From positions 1 to 30,214 of the IMG/VR virus record IMGVR_UViG_3300043436_001179: a stretch of 30,214 nt of DNA; one strand, 5' to 3'. The notes under the pieces were generated by a model. It was not told the DNA's origin, searched no databases, and saw only the letters and a program-made list of their open reading frames with translations. A program made the translations under genes and the position numbers. Source of the stretch: a virus. Shown one piece after another: positions 19,652 through 27,623 of the stretch. The first letter of the stretch is position 1. Each line of letters opens with the position of its first letter.

Positions 19652-20236
19652 TTACTTGTTGTTTTTAATTACTTCCTCTAGTTGCTTAATGATATCGTTT
19701 TCGTCCGATGCTTTAAACAGTTTATCCAATCCCGAAAACATAGCTTCAATTGAAAAGCCTGAATAGTCACCTGCTTTTACTTTACTCCATTCATCATCAT
19801 TGTATAGCTTCATCTTAACCGCCCAACCGTCTTTAATTGGTTCGATTCCGTACATATTGATTTTGTCATTTTTGACATCTTCTGTCATCCACGATTCGAT
19901 AACACTAACACCGCTAACAGGCTTTTCATGCTCACTTGTAACGTTGTTTAAGTTCAAACGCTTCATGAATAGTTCTGCAGCTAGTTTTACCGTGTCACCT
20001 GTGAAGTAGATATTAAACTCCTTGTCCTGCATTTTACGGTAAATGCGTTTGTCAGGAATGAGCGCATAACCTACTACCTCGCGCTTTTCTTCGTCCGTTA
20101 CTTTAAGTTCAATCTTATGTTCTGAAAGCGCAATGAAGTTCTCTTGAATAGCAGGATTTTTCACAAGGCTAATTGCAAACACTCCATCCTTTTCAAAATC
20201 TTCAATCGTCAATTCAACTTCTGGTAGATTCTTCAT
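19652..20236 (-). CDS. XkdF-like prohead serine protease
   Basis: 194 residues. The AISLVKNPAIQENFIAL opening, then VVGYALIPDKRIYRK, TSEHEKPVSGVSVIESWMTE (H103, ESW 114-116) and WSKVKAGDYSGFSIEAMF (GFSIEA 160-165) are the signature of the XkdF/phage prohead protease group. It would cleave the scaffold and capsid subunits inside the prohead. It lies between the tape measure gene and the scaffold gene, marking the junction of the tail and head modules. Confidence 0.8.
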   Translation of the reverse strand: MKNLPEVELTIEDFEKDGVFAISLVKNPAIQENFIALSEHKIELKVTDEEKREVVGYALIPDKRIYRKMQDKEFNIYFTGDTVKLAAELFMKRLNLNNVTSEHEKPVSGVSVIESWMTEDVKNDKINMYGIEPIKDGWAVKMKLYNDDEWSKVKAGDYSGFSIEAMFSGLDKLFKASDENDIIKQLEEVIKNNK

Positions 20237-20278
20237 GTTATTTTTATTTTAAAAGTTTACAGTAATTGTTTTGTATGT

Positions 20279-22309
20279 TTATCCAAACGTGGCATTTCTT
20301 ACTATGTTTCGGTCTAAAGCCTGTTGACTTGTAACATCGTTACTCACTACATAAGCCTTCACAGGTTGTTGTGTGTCGAATTGTTTAAGTGGGTTTTCGC
20401 TACCTTGGCCAACCAAATTAAATGAAGGTGTAATGCTACCCGCGCCTGTCGAACCGCCACCACCGCCTGTTGCACCCGCTGATACTGAACCACCGCCATC
20501 GAACTTCTGAGCCGCAATCTTCTTAACGTTTGCAATACCTGCAGCAACAGCAGCAGCAGCCGCAATCGCACCACGAATTGGTGATGTTGGATCTGGAGCA
20601 GGAACGAACTGTGAAGCATAAGCAGCGGTCGCACTTTTGTATGTGTCAATCAAAGCACTCGCAATATTCACAGCCTTTTGCACTTTAAACGCACGTTCAG
20701 CAGATTTCTTAGATTTGCCTGCGAATATTTCAGTTAAAGATGAAATAGTGCTTAGTACATTCTGCGCTGTTTGGATTCGTTGTTCCTCTCTTAATCGTCT
20801 AGCTTCATCTAGCTTATCCTCTTCATCTCTTTGTTTTTTCTTTGCTGATAAATACGCATCAATGCCCGCTTGATTGATTTTCTGCATATCATCGTTCTGC
20901 TTTATCTCAATCGTTTTGGCTTCTGTTTTACGGTTTTTAAGCGCATCAATATCAGCACGCATATCTTCATTCTCTTTGCGTATTGCATCTTGACGAATCT
21001 TAAACAATGAATCCTGTCGCGCTTGCTCTAAAACCGATGTATCCTGACCATACTTTTTTGCAAGTGCAATTAGTTCAGCATACTTTTCTTCCGTGCGTTT
21101 TATCTCTAATTCATCCGATGAAAGTTTGCTATCTGCGTAATCTTGTTCTGCTTGTTTGATTTTCTCAATTGCTTCACGTCTAGCATCCGCTGCTTTCTGT
21201 GCTGCCTCTTTTTGTTTCTCAGCCATTGCAATAGCAGATTCACCTGATATGCCATTTTGCTTTTCAATCTTTTCGGATTCAGTGAGAAGTTTACCTGCAA
21301 TTTCTTGAAAAGTATTCGCCTCTTTCTGTAACTGATTTACACGCTTTTTAGTACCCTTTGCCTGAGCATCGAATACCTTTTGAGTACCTTTTTCAGTGTT
21401 GCCCAAAGCAAGTGTAATACCCGCTGAAACTTTGTCAGTAAGAGACATATTATTCTCTTGCGCTGCTGTATAAGACTCAGCCATTTTTTGGGCGCTCAAT
21501 TCAAATAATGCGTTTGCCTGCGCTTTTTTCGCTTGTGCCTTTACATAATCCTGCCATTTAGACGCGTATAGACGTTCTGCTTCATCTAGTGATTTAGCCT
21601 TACCAAGCGAATCTCCTAGAGTGTCGTTGTACGTCTTTAATGCCTCTTCTTTTGACACAACACCAGAACGCGCCATGTCGAAAGCAGCCTTTACTTTTTG
21701 CGTTTTCAAAGCAGCCTCTTGCGCTCCTGTTTGATATGCTTCTAAACTTTCATTTAATGCCTCTTGTTTTTTATTGCTTATGCCTAATGATTCCGAAACT
21801 TTATCCCAATTAGCAGCCAAAGCACCAACCGCTGCAATAAACACACCAATACCTGTTGCAAGTAACGCGCCCTTAATACCTTTGAATGTTTCCATAGCAA
21901 CAGCACCTAATGCTTTGAATGAACGTCCTGCATCTTCTAATCCTTGCAACCCTTGAGCCAAAGCCATAGCAGATTGCACTTTAAGCATTGCCTCTTCAAC
22001 TTTGCCACCTTCTGCACCAACCAAACCAAGCGCACCTTGCACCGCACTGAATCCAGATGCAGTTGCAGTCAACGATGAACCCAAAGCCGTGAACGCTCCG
22101 CCCCCTTGCAAGTTCTTAATTGCTTCACCTGTATCGTCAATGATGTCTTTTAATTCCGCTGCACGTTTTGCGGCTGCAATAGCCTGCGCTGATGATTCGC
22201 CATAAGCGGCTGCCATTTGTTGAAGTTCCTTTTTAGCCTCTGCAAATTGCTGTTTTACAGATTTTAGGTTGTCCTTAACTTCTAATTCAATTACTCTTTT
22301 ATCAGCCAT
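20279..22309 (-). CDS. Tape measure protein
   Basis: 676 residues. Long helical stretches start at the N-terminus (VKQQFAEAKKELQQMAAAYG). Hydrophobic membrane-like segments follow at about 95-175 (GALLATGIGVFIAAVGALAA). A long charged coiled coil spans about 330-530 (EAIEKIKQAEQDYADSKLSS and onward), with a Gly-rich patch near the C-terminus. This is the standard tape measure layout. By the usual ~1.5 Angstrom per residue rule the tail would be near 100 nm, so the phage is a siphovirus (no sheath gene seen). Its start ATG overlaps the stop of the 51-residue ORF as TAATG. Confidence 0.85.
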   Translation of the reverse strand: MADKRVIELEVKDNLKSVKQQFAEAKKELQQMAAAYGESSAQAIAAAKRAAELKDIIDDTGEAIKNLQGGGAFTALGSSLTATASGFSAVQGALGLVGAEGGKVEEAMLKVQSAMALAQGLQGLEDAGRSFKALGAVAMETFKGIKGALLATGIGVFIAAVGALAANWDKVSESLGISNKKQEALNESLEAYQTGAQEAALKTQKVKAAFDMARSGVVSKEEALKTYNDTLGDSLGKAKSLDEAERLYASKWQDYVKAQAKKAQANALFELSAQKMAESYTAAQENNMSLTDKVSAGITLALGNTEKGTQKVFDAQAKGTKKRVNQLQKEANTFQEIAGKLLTESEKIEKQNGISGESAIAMAEKQKEAAQKAADARREAIEKIKQAEQDYADSKLSSDELEIKRTEEKYAELIALAKKYGQDTSVLEQARQDSLFKIRQDAIRKENEDMRADIDALKNRKTEAKTIEIKQNDDMQKINQAGIDAYLSAKKKQRDEEDKLDEARRLREEQRIQTAQNVLSTISSLTEIFAGKSKKSAERAFKVQKAVNIASALIDTYKSATAAYASQFVPAPDPTSPIRGAIAAAAAVAAGIANVKKIAAQKFDGGGSVSAGATGGGGGSTGAGSITPSFNLVGQGSENPLKQFDTQQPVKAYVVSNDVTSQQALDRNIVRNATFG

Positions 22310-22464
22310 TACGCGTATTTTTTAGCGTGCATTTTACGCACCTTTTGTTTGTAGATTTCCTTTGCGGTTGTGTGGTATTTATGGCTACCTTTTGCAAAGT
22401 CGATGTATGCACTTTTTCCGTGCCATTCATCCAAAGCCAAAATTTCTAAAAGAATATCAATCAT
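22309..22464 (-). CDS. 51-residue protein between the tail hub and tape measure genes
   Basis: Reads MIDILLEILALDEWHGKSAY, then IDFAKGSHKYHTTAKEIYKQ, then a basic end (KVRKMHAKKYA). It overlaps the preceding tail gene by 8 nt and its TAA overlaps the tape measure ATG as TAATG, so it is coupled to both. It is too short for standard ORF filters. The site is where many siphophages place a chaperone-like gene just before the tape measure gene. The sequence is helical and basic, so it may help fold or load the tape measure, but that is inference. Confidence 0.7.
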   Translation of the reverse strand: MIDILLEILALDEWHGKSAYIDFAKGSHKYHTTAKEIYKQKVRKMHAKKYA

Positions 22465-24781
22465 ATTGTGAGATTATAATATAACAAGTATATGTTTCAC
22501 CGTTTGTATAGGTGTATGTAACAGGTATTAGGTATGTCAAATCGTCACCTTCTTCATTTCGATGTCGTTCACCTTCTTCTTGTATTCGTGCCACACCATC
22601 CTCTGTCAAACGCAAATAAATAGGTGAAGCATTCGCAGGCACTGTAACCGTACAAACTCCATCCGCTGTAAATGTGTCTGGCGATACAGTGCAACCTGTG
22701 CTTGTATCATCTACGAAAGCACTTACAACGCCATTGGGTAAAGTTATGCTCACGTCAACAGTGCCACCTGCATTTTCAGCGCGATACAGGTTATTGCTAC
22801 AAACGTCACGTAAATCATTCAGCAATGTAAACTCAACTAGACCGCTTGTAAGGTCTGATTTCATTTCGTTGATAATATACCGCTTGTCACGAATAATGAG
22901 TTTATCATTCAGTTTTAACGCTGTCAGAATCGAAATAGGCAAAACCGTTTTAACGTAGGTCAACCTGTTTTTACGATCGTATAAATTGTTCAGGTAGTTG
23001 AAGTAGTATGTATTGAACAGACCGTTTGTAATTGGGAATAATAACAACGAACTGACATCGTTACCAAAGTTCAATGAGTAATTCAAGTTATTATAATACA
23101 AATCCTGCCCTAGTGGGTAATAAGACGTCACAGCTACATTCGATGAACCGTTGTAGAAGTACCACTGTGAACACGTTTTTTGTTCGTATTGGTAGAAGAT
23201 AATCGGCTTGGTAATGTACGGTTGAAAGTCTTGATTAAGCGCGTAGGCAACTTGCAAATTTGAACCTGTGAATTGTTGAAATAGGATATTCTCAAACGGC
23301 ACTTTTATCTGGTAATCCGCACCGTCATAAGGATAAACATAAGACAAATCTCCGTAATTGATTGAGAATAGTTCCTTATATTCCTTATTCATAAACGATT
23401 CAGATTCCTCATGCAGAAACTCAATCTTTTTGTACAGCTTAACACGCTCAACGTCGATGCTCTCAATATCGGTGTAAGTGGTAATATCGTAAACGCGCCC
23501 TGCACCGTACCAATCTTCTAAAGGTAACAGTCTGAACGTAGTGTTGTTTTGCGGCTCAATAGTTAGATTAAATTTTTTTAGCAACCCAGACAGGTAGTCA
23601 TATATCTTCATGTCTGGCAAATACTGATTCACGTTCATTTGCGCTGTGAATGTCATTGTAGCGCATTGTCCTGTTTCACTCAGATAAAACGAACCACCAA
23701 CAGAAAGACCGCCAAAATTGTAAAACACAACAGGCTTTAATGACATTGCTTGGTTGGTGCGAATCTTGAAAGTGTAAACTGTGTCTAACGATGCGATATT
23801 CTGAACCGACACAACGTTTGTAAATGTTTGGTTGCCTAAACCAGAAACGGTTGTAAATAGATTTCCGTTTGCAAAGATATCAATGTAGTAAATCGCAGTT
23901 GGTACGGTTACGTTGGTAATAGCAATTGATATTGTATGCGTACCAAAAGAAACAATCGAACCTGCAGGTGTTGTTGGTAAATATTGAACCGTTACTTCGT
24001 TTGTAGTTGTATTGATTACACCACTTGAACCACCTGTTGTTGTAACGCTTGTTATATCTACTTGTTGTGGTGGTGTTGTGAACTGAAACTTTTGCGCATT
24101 CTTGCAATACAGAAACGAACGCTCAAAACGTGGACTTGTAATAAAGTTACCTGTGAATGCAAGACCGTAGGCGTTTTCTATGCGCTCTAAAATTGCGGTG
24201 TTCTTAATCGCAGGGAATAATTCAGTGAACGCTATTGCACCGCCTGTTGTGTCGATGTTGTTCGCGGCTGTTGCTCCGTTGTAATCCCATAAACGCGATG
24301 AACTTACTAGTGGGTAAGTTACCGAATAGTTATCCGATTGAATACGCGTTAAAACCTCAGTACCGCTATATGTGTGTGCATACGGTGTAAAGTCTAAGTC
24401 CGATAACTTAGCTTCACCAATCGCATCTTTTAAGCTGATAACATCACCGTAAAATGTAAGCGAATAAGAGTGTGGTTTTCCGTTCTTTACATTCGCCTTT
24501 TCTAGTTGTATCTTCCCAGAACGAAAGTGCGTTAAGTCAACTTCAATAACTGACTGTCTCCGTATCTGATAGTCAATTACACCGTTTACATCGGATTCGT
24601 AAAAATGCTCGAATATCCAATTGTTATTAGGTGATGCAGGAACGGTAAACGACTGCGAGAAATCTGTGAATACAAAAGCAATGTCTGAAATATTCTGAAC
24701 GGATGAAGAAACGCTTATTTTCTCATCATCGAATAAGTCTAGCAAATAACCCTCAATTCTAATATGTACGCTCCTTTTCAT
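22457..24781 (-). CDS. Large tail tip / hub protein
   Basis: 774 residues. MKRSVHIRIEGYLLDLFDDE, FVFTDFSQSFTVPASPNNNW and HYGDVISLKDAIG-type strands open a beta-rich N-terminal domain. The middle (residues about 240-380) is Thr/Asn-rich beta-sandwich; the later part has PDMKIYDYLSGLLKKFNLTI, followed by DWYGAGRVYDITTYTDIESI. The 'SQSFTVPASPNN' stretch is typical of the large tail proteins of Bacteroidetes siphophages, probably baseplate hub or tail-tip proteins. C-terminal residues 690-774 form an Ig-like beta domain that may bind saccharide. It overlaps the distal tail gene by 1 nt. Confidence 0.7.
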   Translation of the reverse strand: MKRSVHIRIEGYLLDLFDDEKISVSSSVQNISDIAFVFTDFSQSFTVPASPNNNWIFEHFYESDVNGVIDYQIRRQSVIEVDLTHFRSGKIQLEKANVKNGKPHSYSLTFYGDVISLKDAIGEAKLSDLDFTPYAHTYSGTEVLTRIQSDNYSVTYPLVSSSRLWDYNGATAANNIDTTGGAIAFTELFPAIKNTAILERIENAYGLAFTGNFITSPRFERSFLYCKNAQKFQFTTPPQQVDITSVTTTGGSSGVINTTTNEVTVQYLPTTPAGSIVSFGTHTISIAITNVTVPTAIYYIDIFANGNLFTTVSGLGNQTFTNVVSVQNIASLDTVYTFKIRTNQAMSLKPVVFYNFGGLSVGGSFYLSETGQCATMTFTAQMNVNQYLPDMKIYDYLSGLLKKFNLTIEPQNNTTFRLLPLEDWYGAGRVYDITTYTDIESIDVERVKLYKKIEFLHEESESFMNKEYKELFSINYGDLSYVYPYDGADYQIKVPFENILFQQFTGSNLQVAYALNQDFQPYITKPIIFYQYEQKTCSQWYFYNGSSNVAVTSYYPLGQDLYYNNLNYSLNFGNDVSSLLLFPITNGLFNTYYFNYLNNLYDRKNRLTYVKTVLPISILTALKLNDKLIIRDKRYIINEMKSDLTSGLVEFTLLNDLRDVCSNNLYRAENAGGTVDVSITLPNGVVSAFVDDTSTGCTVSPDTFTADGVCTVTVPANASPIYLRLTEDGVARIQEEGERHRNEEGDDLTYLIPVTYTYTNGETYTCYIIISQYD

Positions 24782-25833
24782 TATACCACGCTGTTAATTG
24801 TGTCGAATGAATAATCAAACTCTAGTGTGTAGTTAATCATCTTGGTGTTGATTTGTTTCTGCTTTTCTAGTGACTTTGTACGTACCTTTGCGGGTTGGTT
24901 GTTAATCATTATTCGTTCGCTTAGCATCAACTGTTTAAGCACTTCTGCATAGTCATCATTTACAAATCCTGTATTAACCCGAATAAACTCTTTACCGTTC
25001 GCATTGAATACCTGCCTTTGCCCTTCATAAATTGAATAATTCAATGAATCTGTTTGCATAAGGTTGTATTCCGCGTTATCCACTTCTAACGTTTCAGAAG
25101 ATGCTTTGTAGAAAAATGCCCTTTGCCATGCTCCAGACTTATTGACAAAGTCACAGGTTACAACATCGTATCTACATTCTTCAATTGGTCGGAAGTAGTA
25201 GGTGTTTCTCACAGTACCAACAGAATTTTTCACTTCCACTTTATTTCCATCTCCATACCACGTATTGTAAACACATGGAAAATCATGTGGTACACTGTAA
25301 CTTGATAGCGTTTGAGTTGCTCCTGTTTTTAGGTTGGTATAAACAACACTCCCAGATAACACACCGCTCGCTCTAAAGAACCCTGCAAAATGCAATGGAT
25401 TCGTAACAGGTGAAACTCCTGAATTGTAATAGTAGTATGTGCCATCGTCCAACGAACTTACACCGTTATCTGGGTTATACCCTTCCGAATAATAACCGTA
25501 ACCATCGAACGCATTGTGATTTTCTGTGTCGATTAAAACACCATCACTATACTTTTTTACAATCACATTGCACCATTGTTCGTGTGGTGTATCTACGGAT
25601 GCGCTGTAAATAGGTTGAACTTCTGAGTGCGTAATATACTCACGAACGTAGTTTGAAATATTATAAAGAGTTTGTACGTTGCTCGCGCTTGGTACGTTTT
25701 TGGATAGTGTGTATTGCGGTTGTGCGGGTGCTGAACCGTTGCCATTCCAAATGAACAACTCTATTTTTGTAGACTGCTGTCCTACTTCATTTATCTCAAT
25801 AATGTACGGTGAACGCACGAATATTCTAGCCAT
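24781..25833 (-). CDS. Distal tail / tail tip protein
   Basis: 350 residues, beta-rich. MARIFVRSPYIIEINEVGQQ then STKIELFIWNGNG is a typical opening of Bacteroidetes phage tail-tip proteins. Later DFPCVYNTWYGDGNKVEV, YYFRPIEECRYDVVTCDFVN and a C-terminal MINYTLEFDYSFDTINSVV strand pair suggest jelly-roll-like folds. It overlaps the large hub gene by 1 nt, so the two may form one complex. The exact position in the tip is inferred from gene order only. Confidence 0.62.
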   Translation of the reverse strand: MARIFVRSPYIIEINEVGQQSTKIELFIWNGNGSAPAQPQYTLSKNVPSASNVQTLYNISNYVREYITHSEVQPIYSASVDTPHEQWCNVIVKKYSDGVLIDTENHNAFDGYGYYSEGYNPDNGVSSLDDGTYYYYNSGVSPVTNPLHFAGFFRASGVLSGSVVYTNLKTGATQTLSSYSVPHDFPCVYNTWYGDGNKVEVKNSVGTVRNTYYFRPIEECRYDVVTCDFVNKSGAWQRAFFYKASSETLEVDNAEYNLMQTDSLNYSIYEGQRQVFNANGKEFIRVNTGFVNDDYAEVLKQLMLSERIMINNQPAKVRTKSLEKQKQINTKMINYTLEFDYSFDTINSVV

Positions 25834-25834
25834 G

Positions 25835-26344
25835 TTATCTTAAATTTGGTAGTGTAAATTCCATTAATTCTGCAACGTCTAAACCGTATGCTTCAACCAA
25901 TTCTGGGGAAAGTTTCTTAAACGCTTTCTCAAACGGTTTGGTAAAGAATAGACTTGGTTTAATTCCGTTCATGTAAATGCCTCTAGCAATCGCAAAAGAC
26001 AACCCTTTTCTGTTTTGAAATTGCCCTTTTTCGTTTCGTGGTGCAATGCCTTTTCGAACCATCCATTTATCAAATACTCGCGCTGGAGGCATCTTATTCT
26101 TGTACGAATACGGTGTGTTGTATTTTTTCTTTTTACCGCTAACTCCTTTATCTTGAAACTGACCATAAGGCAACATTTGAATATCTAACTCAAAACTATT
26201 TGCGTTTACCTTTACGCTACCTTTGATTGATTGATACAGCTTGTTAGATGAATTTTTCTTCATCCGTTTAAGGTTGCTCCTAGATTCACGAACAACGTAC
26301 TGCTGAAAGCGTTTAAGCGCGTTATATGTTTCCTCTTTATCCAT
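25835..26344 (-). CDS. HK97 gp10-like neck/tail completion protein
   Basis: 169 residues. A basic helical N-terminus (FQQYVVRESRSNLKRMKKNS) is followed by LYQSIKGSVKVNANSFELDI, MLPYGQFQDKGVSGKKKKYN and a basic, aromatic second half (SFAIARGIYMNGIKPSLFFT). The 'L..S...V......F.....YG.F.D.G' pattern is that of the HK97-gp10 family, which joins head and tail. The start overlaps the upstream stop by 1 nt. A tail assembly role is probable; exact placement is inference. Confidence 0.6.
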   Translation of the reverse strand: MDKEETYNALKRFQQYVVRESRSNLKRMKKNSSNKLYQSIKGSVKVNANSFELDIQMLPYGQFQDKGVSGKKKKYNTPYSYKNKMPPARVFDKWMVRKGIAPRNEKGQFQNRKGLSFAIARGIYMNGIKPSLFFTKPFEKAFKKLSPELVEAYGLDVAELMEFTLPNLR

Positions 26345-26808
26345 TAGTCATGTACGTTGCAAATTGTCATGTCATTAGGTGTAAGAACGTCAAAAGTCAT
26401 AGTCCACCCTGCAAGGTTGTTTTCATGTCGTTCTCTAAATGGTTCGCACGTGTTCCCACCGTCAATCTGAAAGTTTGTACTGTAAATGTCACCACGAGAA
26501 ATGCGCTCATACACGCGGTTCAATAACGACAGCTGAGTGTTCAGTACGTCCTGCTCATTGTCGTTCCCTCTGAACGCGTTAAATTCAATATCCTTTGAAA
26601 TGTCGACAATATCCATCGCAATGATTGAAACGTTGAAACGAATTACATTTTGCTCAAACGATGCGCTGTTAACTACTAGGTGCGACAGTGGGAATATGGT
26701 TTGTTTTTTCAGATCTATTTCGTAAAGGTCGCCTTCTGTAACCGTATTGCAAAACGGCTCTAAAAGTAGCGCATCTTTGATTGTGTTTATAACGTGAAAA
26801 TATGACAT
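26344..26808 (-). CDS. Putative tail terminator / minor tail protein
   Basis: 154 residues. VINTIKDALLLEPFCNTVTE then GDLYEIDLKKQTIFPLSHLV and the C-terminal NLAGWTMTFDVLTPNDMTIC show the alternating helix-strand layout of phage tail terminators. The 'GWxxxFxVxxPNxMTIC' ending is common in this family in flavobacterial phages. It is preceded by a terminator-like hairpin (26847-26872) within 40-60 nt of its start, so a separate promoter or read-through must supply its mRNA. Confidence 0.5.
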   Translation of the reverse strand: MSYFHVINTIKDALLLEPFCNTVTEGDLYEIDLKKQTIFPLSHLVVNSASFEQNVIRFNVSIIAMDIVDISKDIEFNAFRGNDNEQDVLNTQLSLLNRVYERISRGDIYSTNFQIDGGNTCEPFRERHENNLAGWTMTFDVLTPNDMTICNVHD

Positions 26809-26846
26809 TGCTTTATTTTTAAAATAGGATTTCGGTCAATGTGTAT

Positions 26847-26872
26847 AAAACAAAAGCGGGTTACATTCCCGC
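26847..26872 (-). terminator. Hairpin terminator containing the stop codon of the frameshift product
   Basis: GCGGG/CCCGC (minus; 26872-26868 with 26860-26856) with a 7-nt loop, followed by TTTTGTTTT. The TAA (26863-26861) that ends the -1 frame lies in the loop. Confidence 0.68.
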
Positions 26873-27130
26873 CTTCATTTGTCGTTGCATTCGTCTATAT
26901 TCGATTTCTGCTTTTTCCTTCTCAAATTCTAAATAGGTGAAACACTTAAATAGTGGCTCTTTTGCAACAGCATCAAACTTTGTAATATCTCCCTTAGCGA
27001 GGACATAGATTGATTGATATGCTCCCCAACGTTTTCCGAATTGTGTTGCCTCGCTAAAGTCTTCAAACTCTTGCTCTCTTTCTCTAAATAGTCCGCTAAA
27101 GCGTTGAGTAAGTCTTTGCCTAAATGATAA
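26861..27130 (-). CDS. -1 frameshift extension of the tail-assembly-chaperone-like gene
   Basis: Reading the minus strand in the -1 frame after the T run gives 89 residues: FREREQEFEDFSEATQFGKR, WGAYQSIYVLAKGDITKFDA, a central LFKCFTYLEFEKEKAEIEY and a basic end. This is a well-formed protein sequence with Trp, Tyr and conserved-looking turns. The frame is open back to about 27205 but has no ATG, GTG or TTG before RRMQRQM near its end, so it is most simply made by a -1 slip on the zero-frame gene. The fusion would be 253 residues (164 plus 89), ending in the loop of the hairpin at 26856-26872. Confidence 0.72.
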   Translation of the reverse strand, partial: LSFRQRLTQRFSGLFREREQEFEDFSEATQFGKRWGAYQSIYVLAKGDITKFDAVAKEPLFKCFTYLEFEKEKAEIEYRRMQRQMKAGM

Positions 27131-27621
27131 AAAAAAAGCGAAGCACCAAATACGACATCCATTGTAACGTGTAGCATAACTTCTGAATAAGTCGCACTGC
27201 CCTCGTAATCTTCAATTTCATACGTTTGTTTTTTGATTGTCTTGGTTGGTCGATACATTACTGCCATTGCACTGTGAAAGGTTGACCAATCTTTAAAGTT
27301 TGCATCTAAGTCTAAGTATTCACCATACGACATACTTTGCAACTCTGGAATGAATCCAAATCGTTTACCGCCTATTTCAATGATAGGTTGCATTGAAGGC
27401 TTTTCTTTGAAGTAACCCGCGATTGCATCGTGAATTGAATCAACGTCCATTTTCTTCATTAGCCGAACGTATTGCAACGGCACACGACAAAAACAACTTA
27501 TTGCTAGTAGCTTCATCATTTCTTCGTTGTCTGCAAACTTCTCGGTTTGCTTCACGTATTCTTGGTACTGTTGCAAGGTTATCTCATGCAACCCGCTTGG
27601 TATTACTAATTCTACTTTCAT
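26929..27621 (-). CDS. Tail-assembly-chaperone-like protein, zero-frame product
   Basis: 230 residues. The opening MKVELVIPSGLHEITLQQYQ, KLLAISCFCRVPLQYVRLMK and RFGFIPELQSMSYGEYLDLD is the pattern of a Bacteroidetes phage family whose N-terminus carries the 'P.....ITL.QYQ' motif. After MDVVFGASLFFYHL the reading frame meets nine T (27137-27129), where a -1 slip would give a different C-terminus. Both frames code for plausible protein. This pairing resembles the lambda G/GT tail chaperone pair, though here the gene lies beside the terminase and far from the tape measure. It begins 2 nt after the large terminase stop. A sequencing indel in the homopolymer is the alternative explanation. Confidence 0.72.
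   Translation of the reverse strand: MKVELVIPSGLHEITLQQYQEYVKQTEKFADNEEMMKLLAISCFCRVPLQYVRLMKKMDVDSIHDAIAGYFKEKPSMQPIIEIGGKRFGFIPELQSMSYGEYLDLDANFKDWSTFHSAMAVMYRPTKTIKKQTYEIEDYEGSATYSEVMLHVTMDVVFGASLFFYHLGKDLLNALADYLEKESKSLKTLARQHNSENVGEHINQSMSSLREILQSLMLLQKSHYLSVSPI
27129..27137 (-). other. Slippery T9 run for -1 frameshifting
   Basis: Zero-frame codons are CTT TTT TTT TAT, so a T-TTT-TTT heptamer is in phase for a -1 slip. After the slip TTA TCA TTT AGG is read. No strong downstream stimulatory hairpin is obvious; CGC-TTTA-GCG lies ~25 nt on. Confidence 0.7.
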
Positions 27622-27623
27622 GT

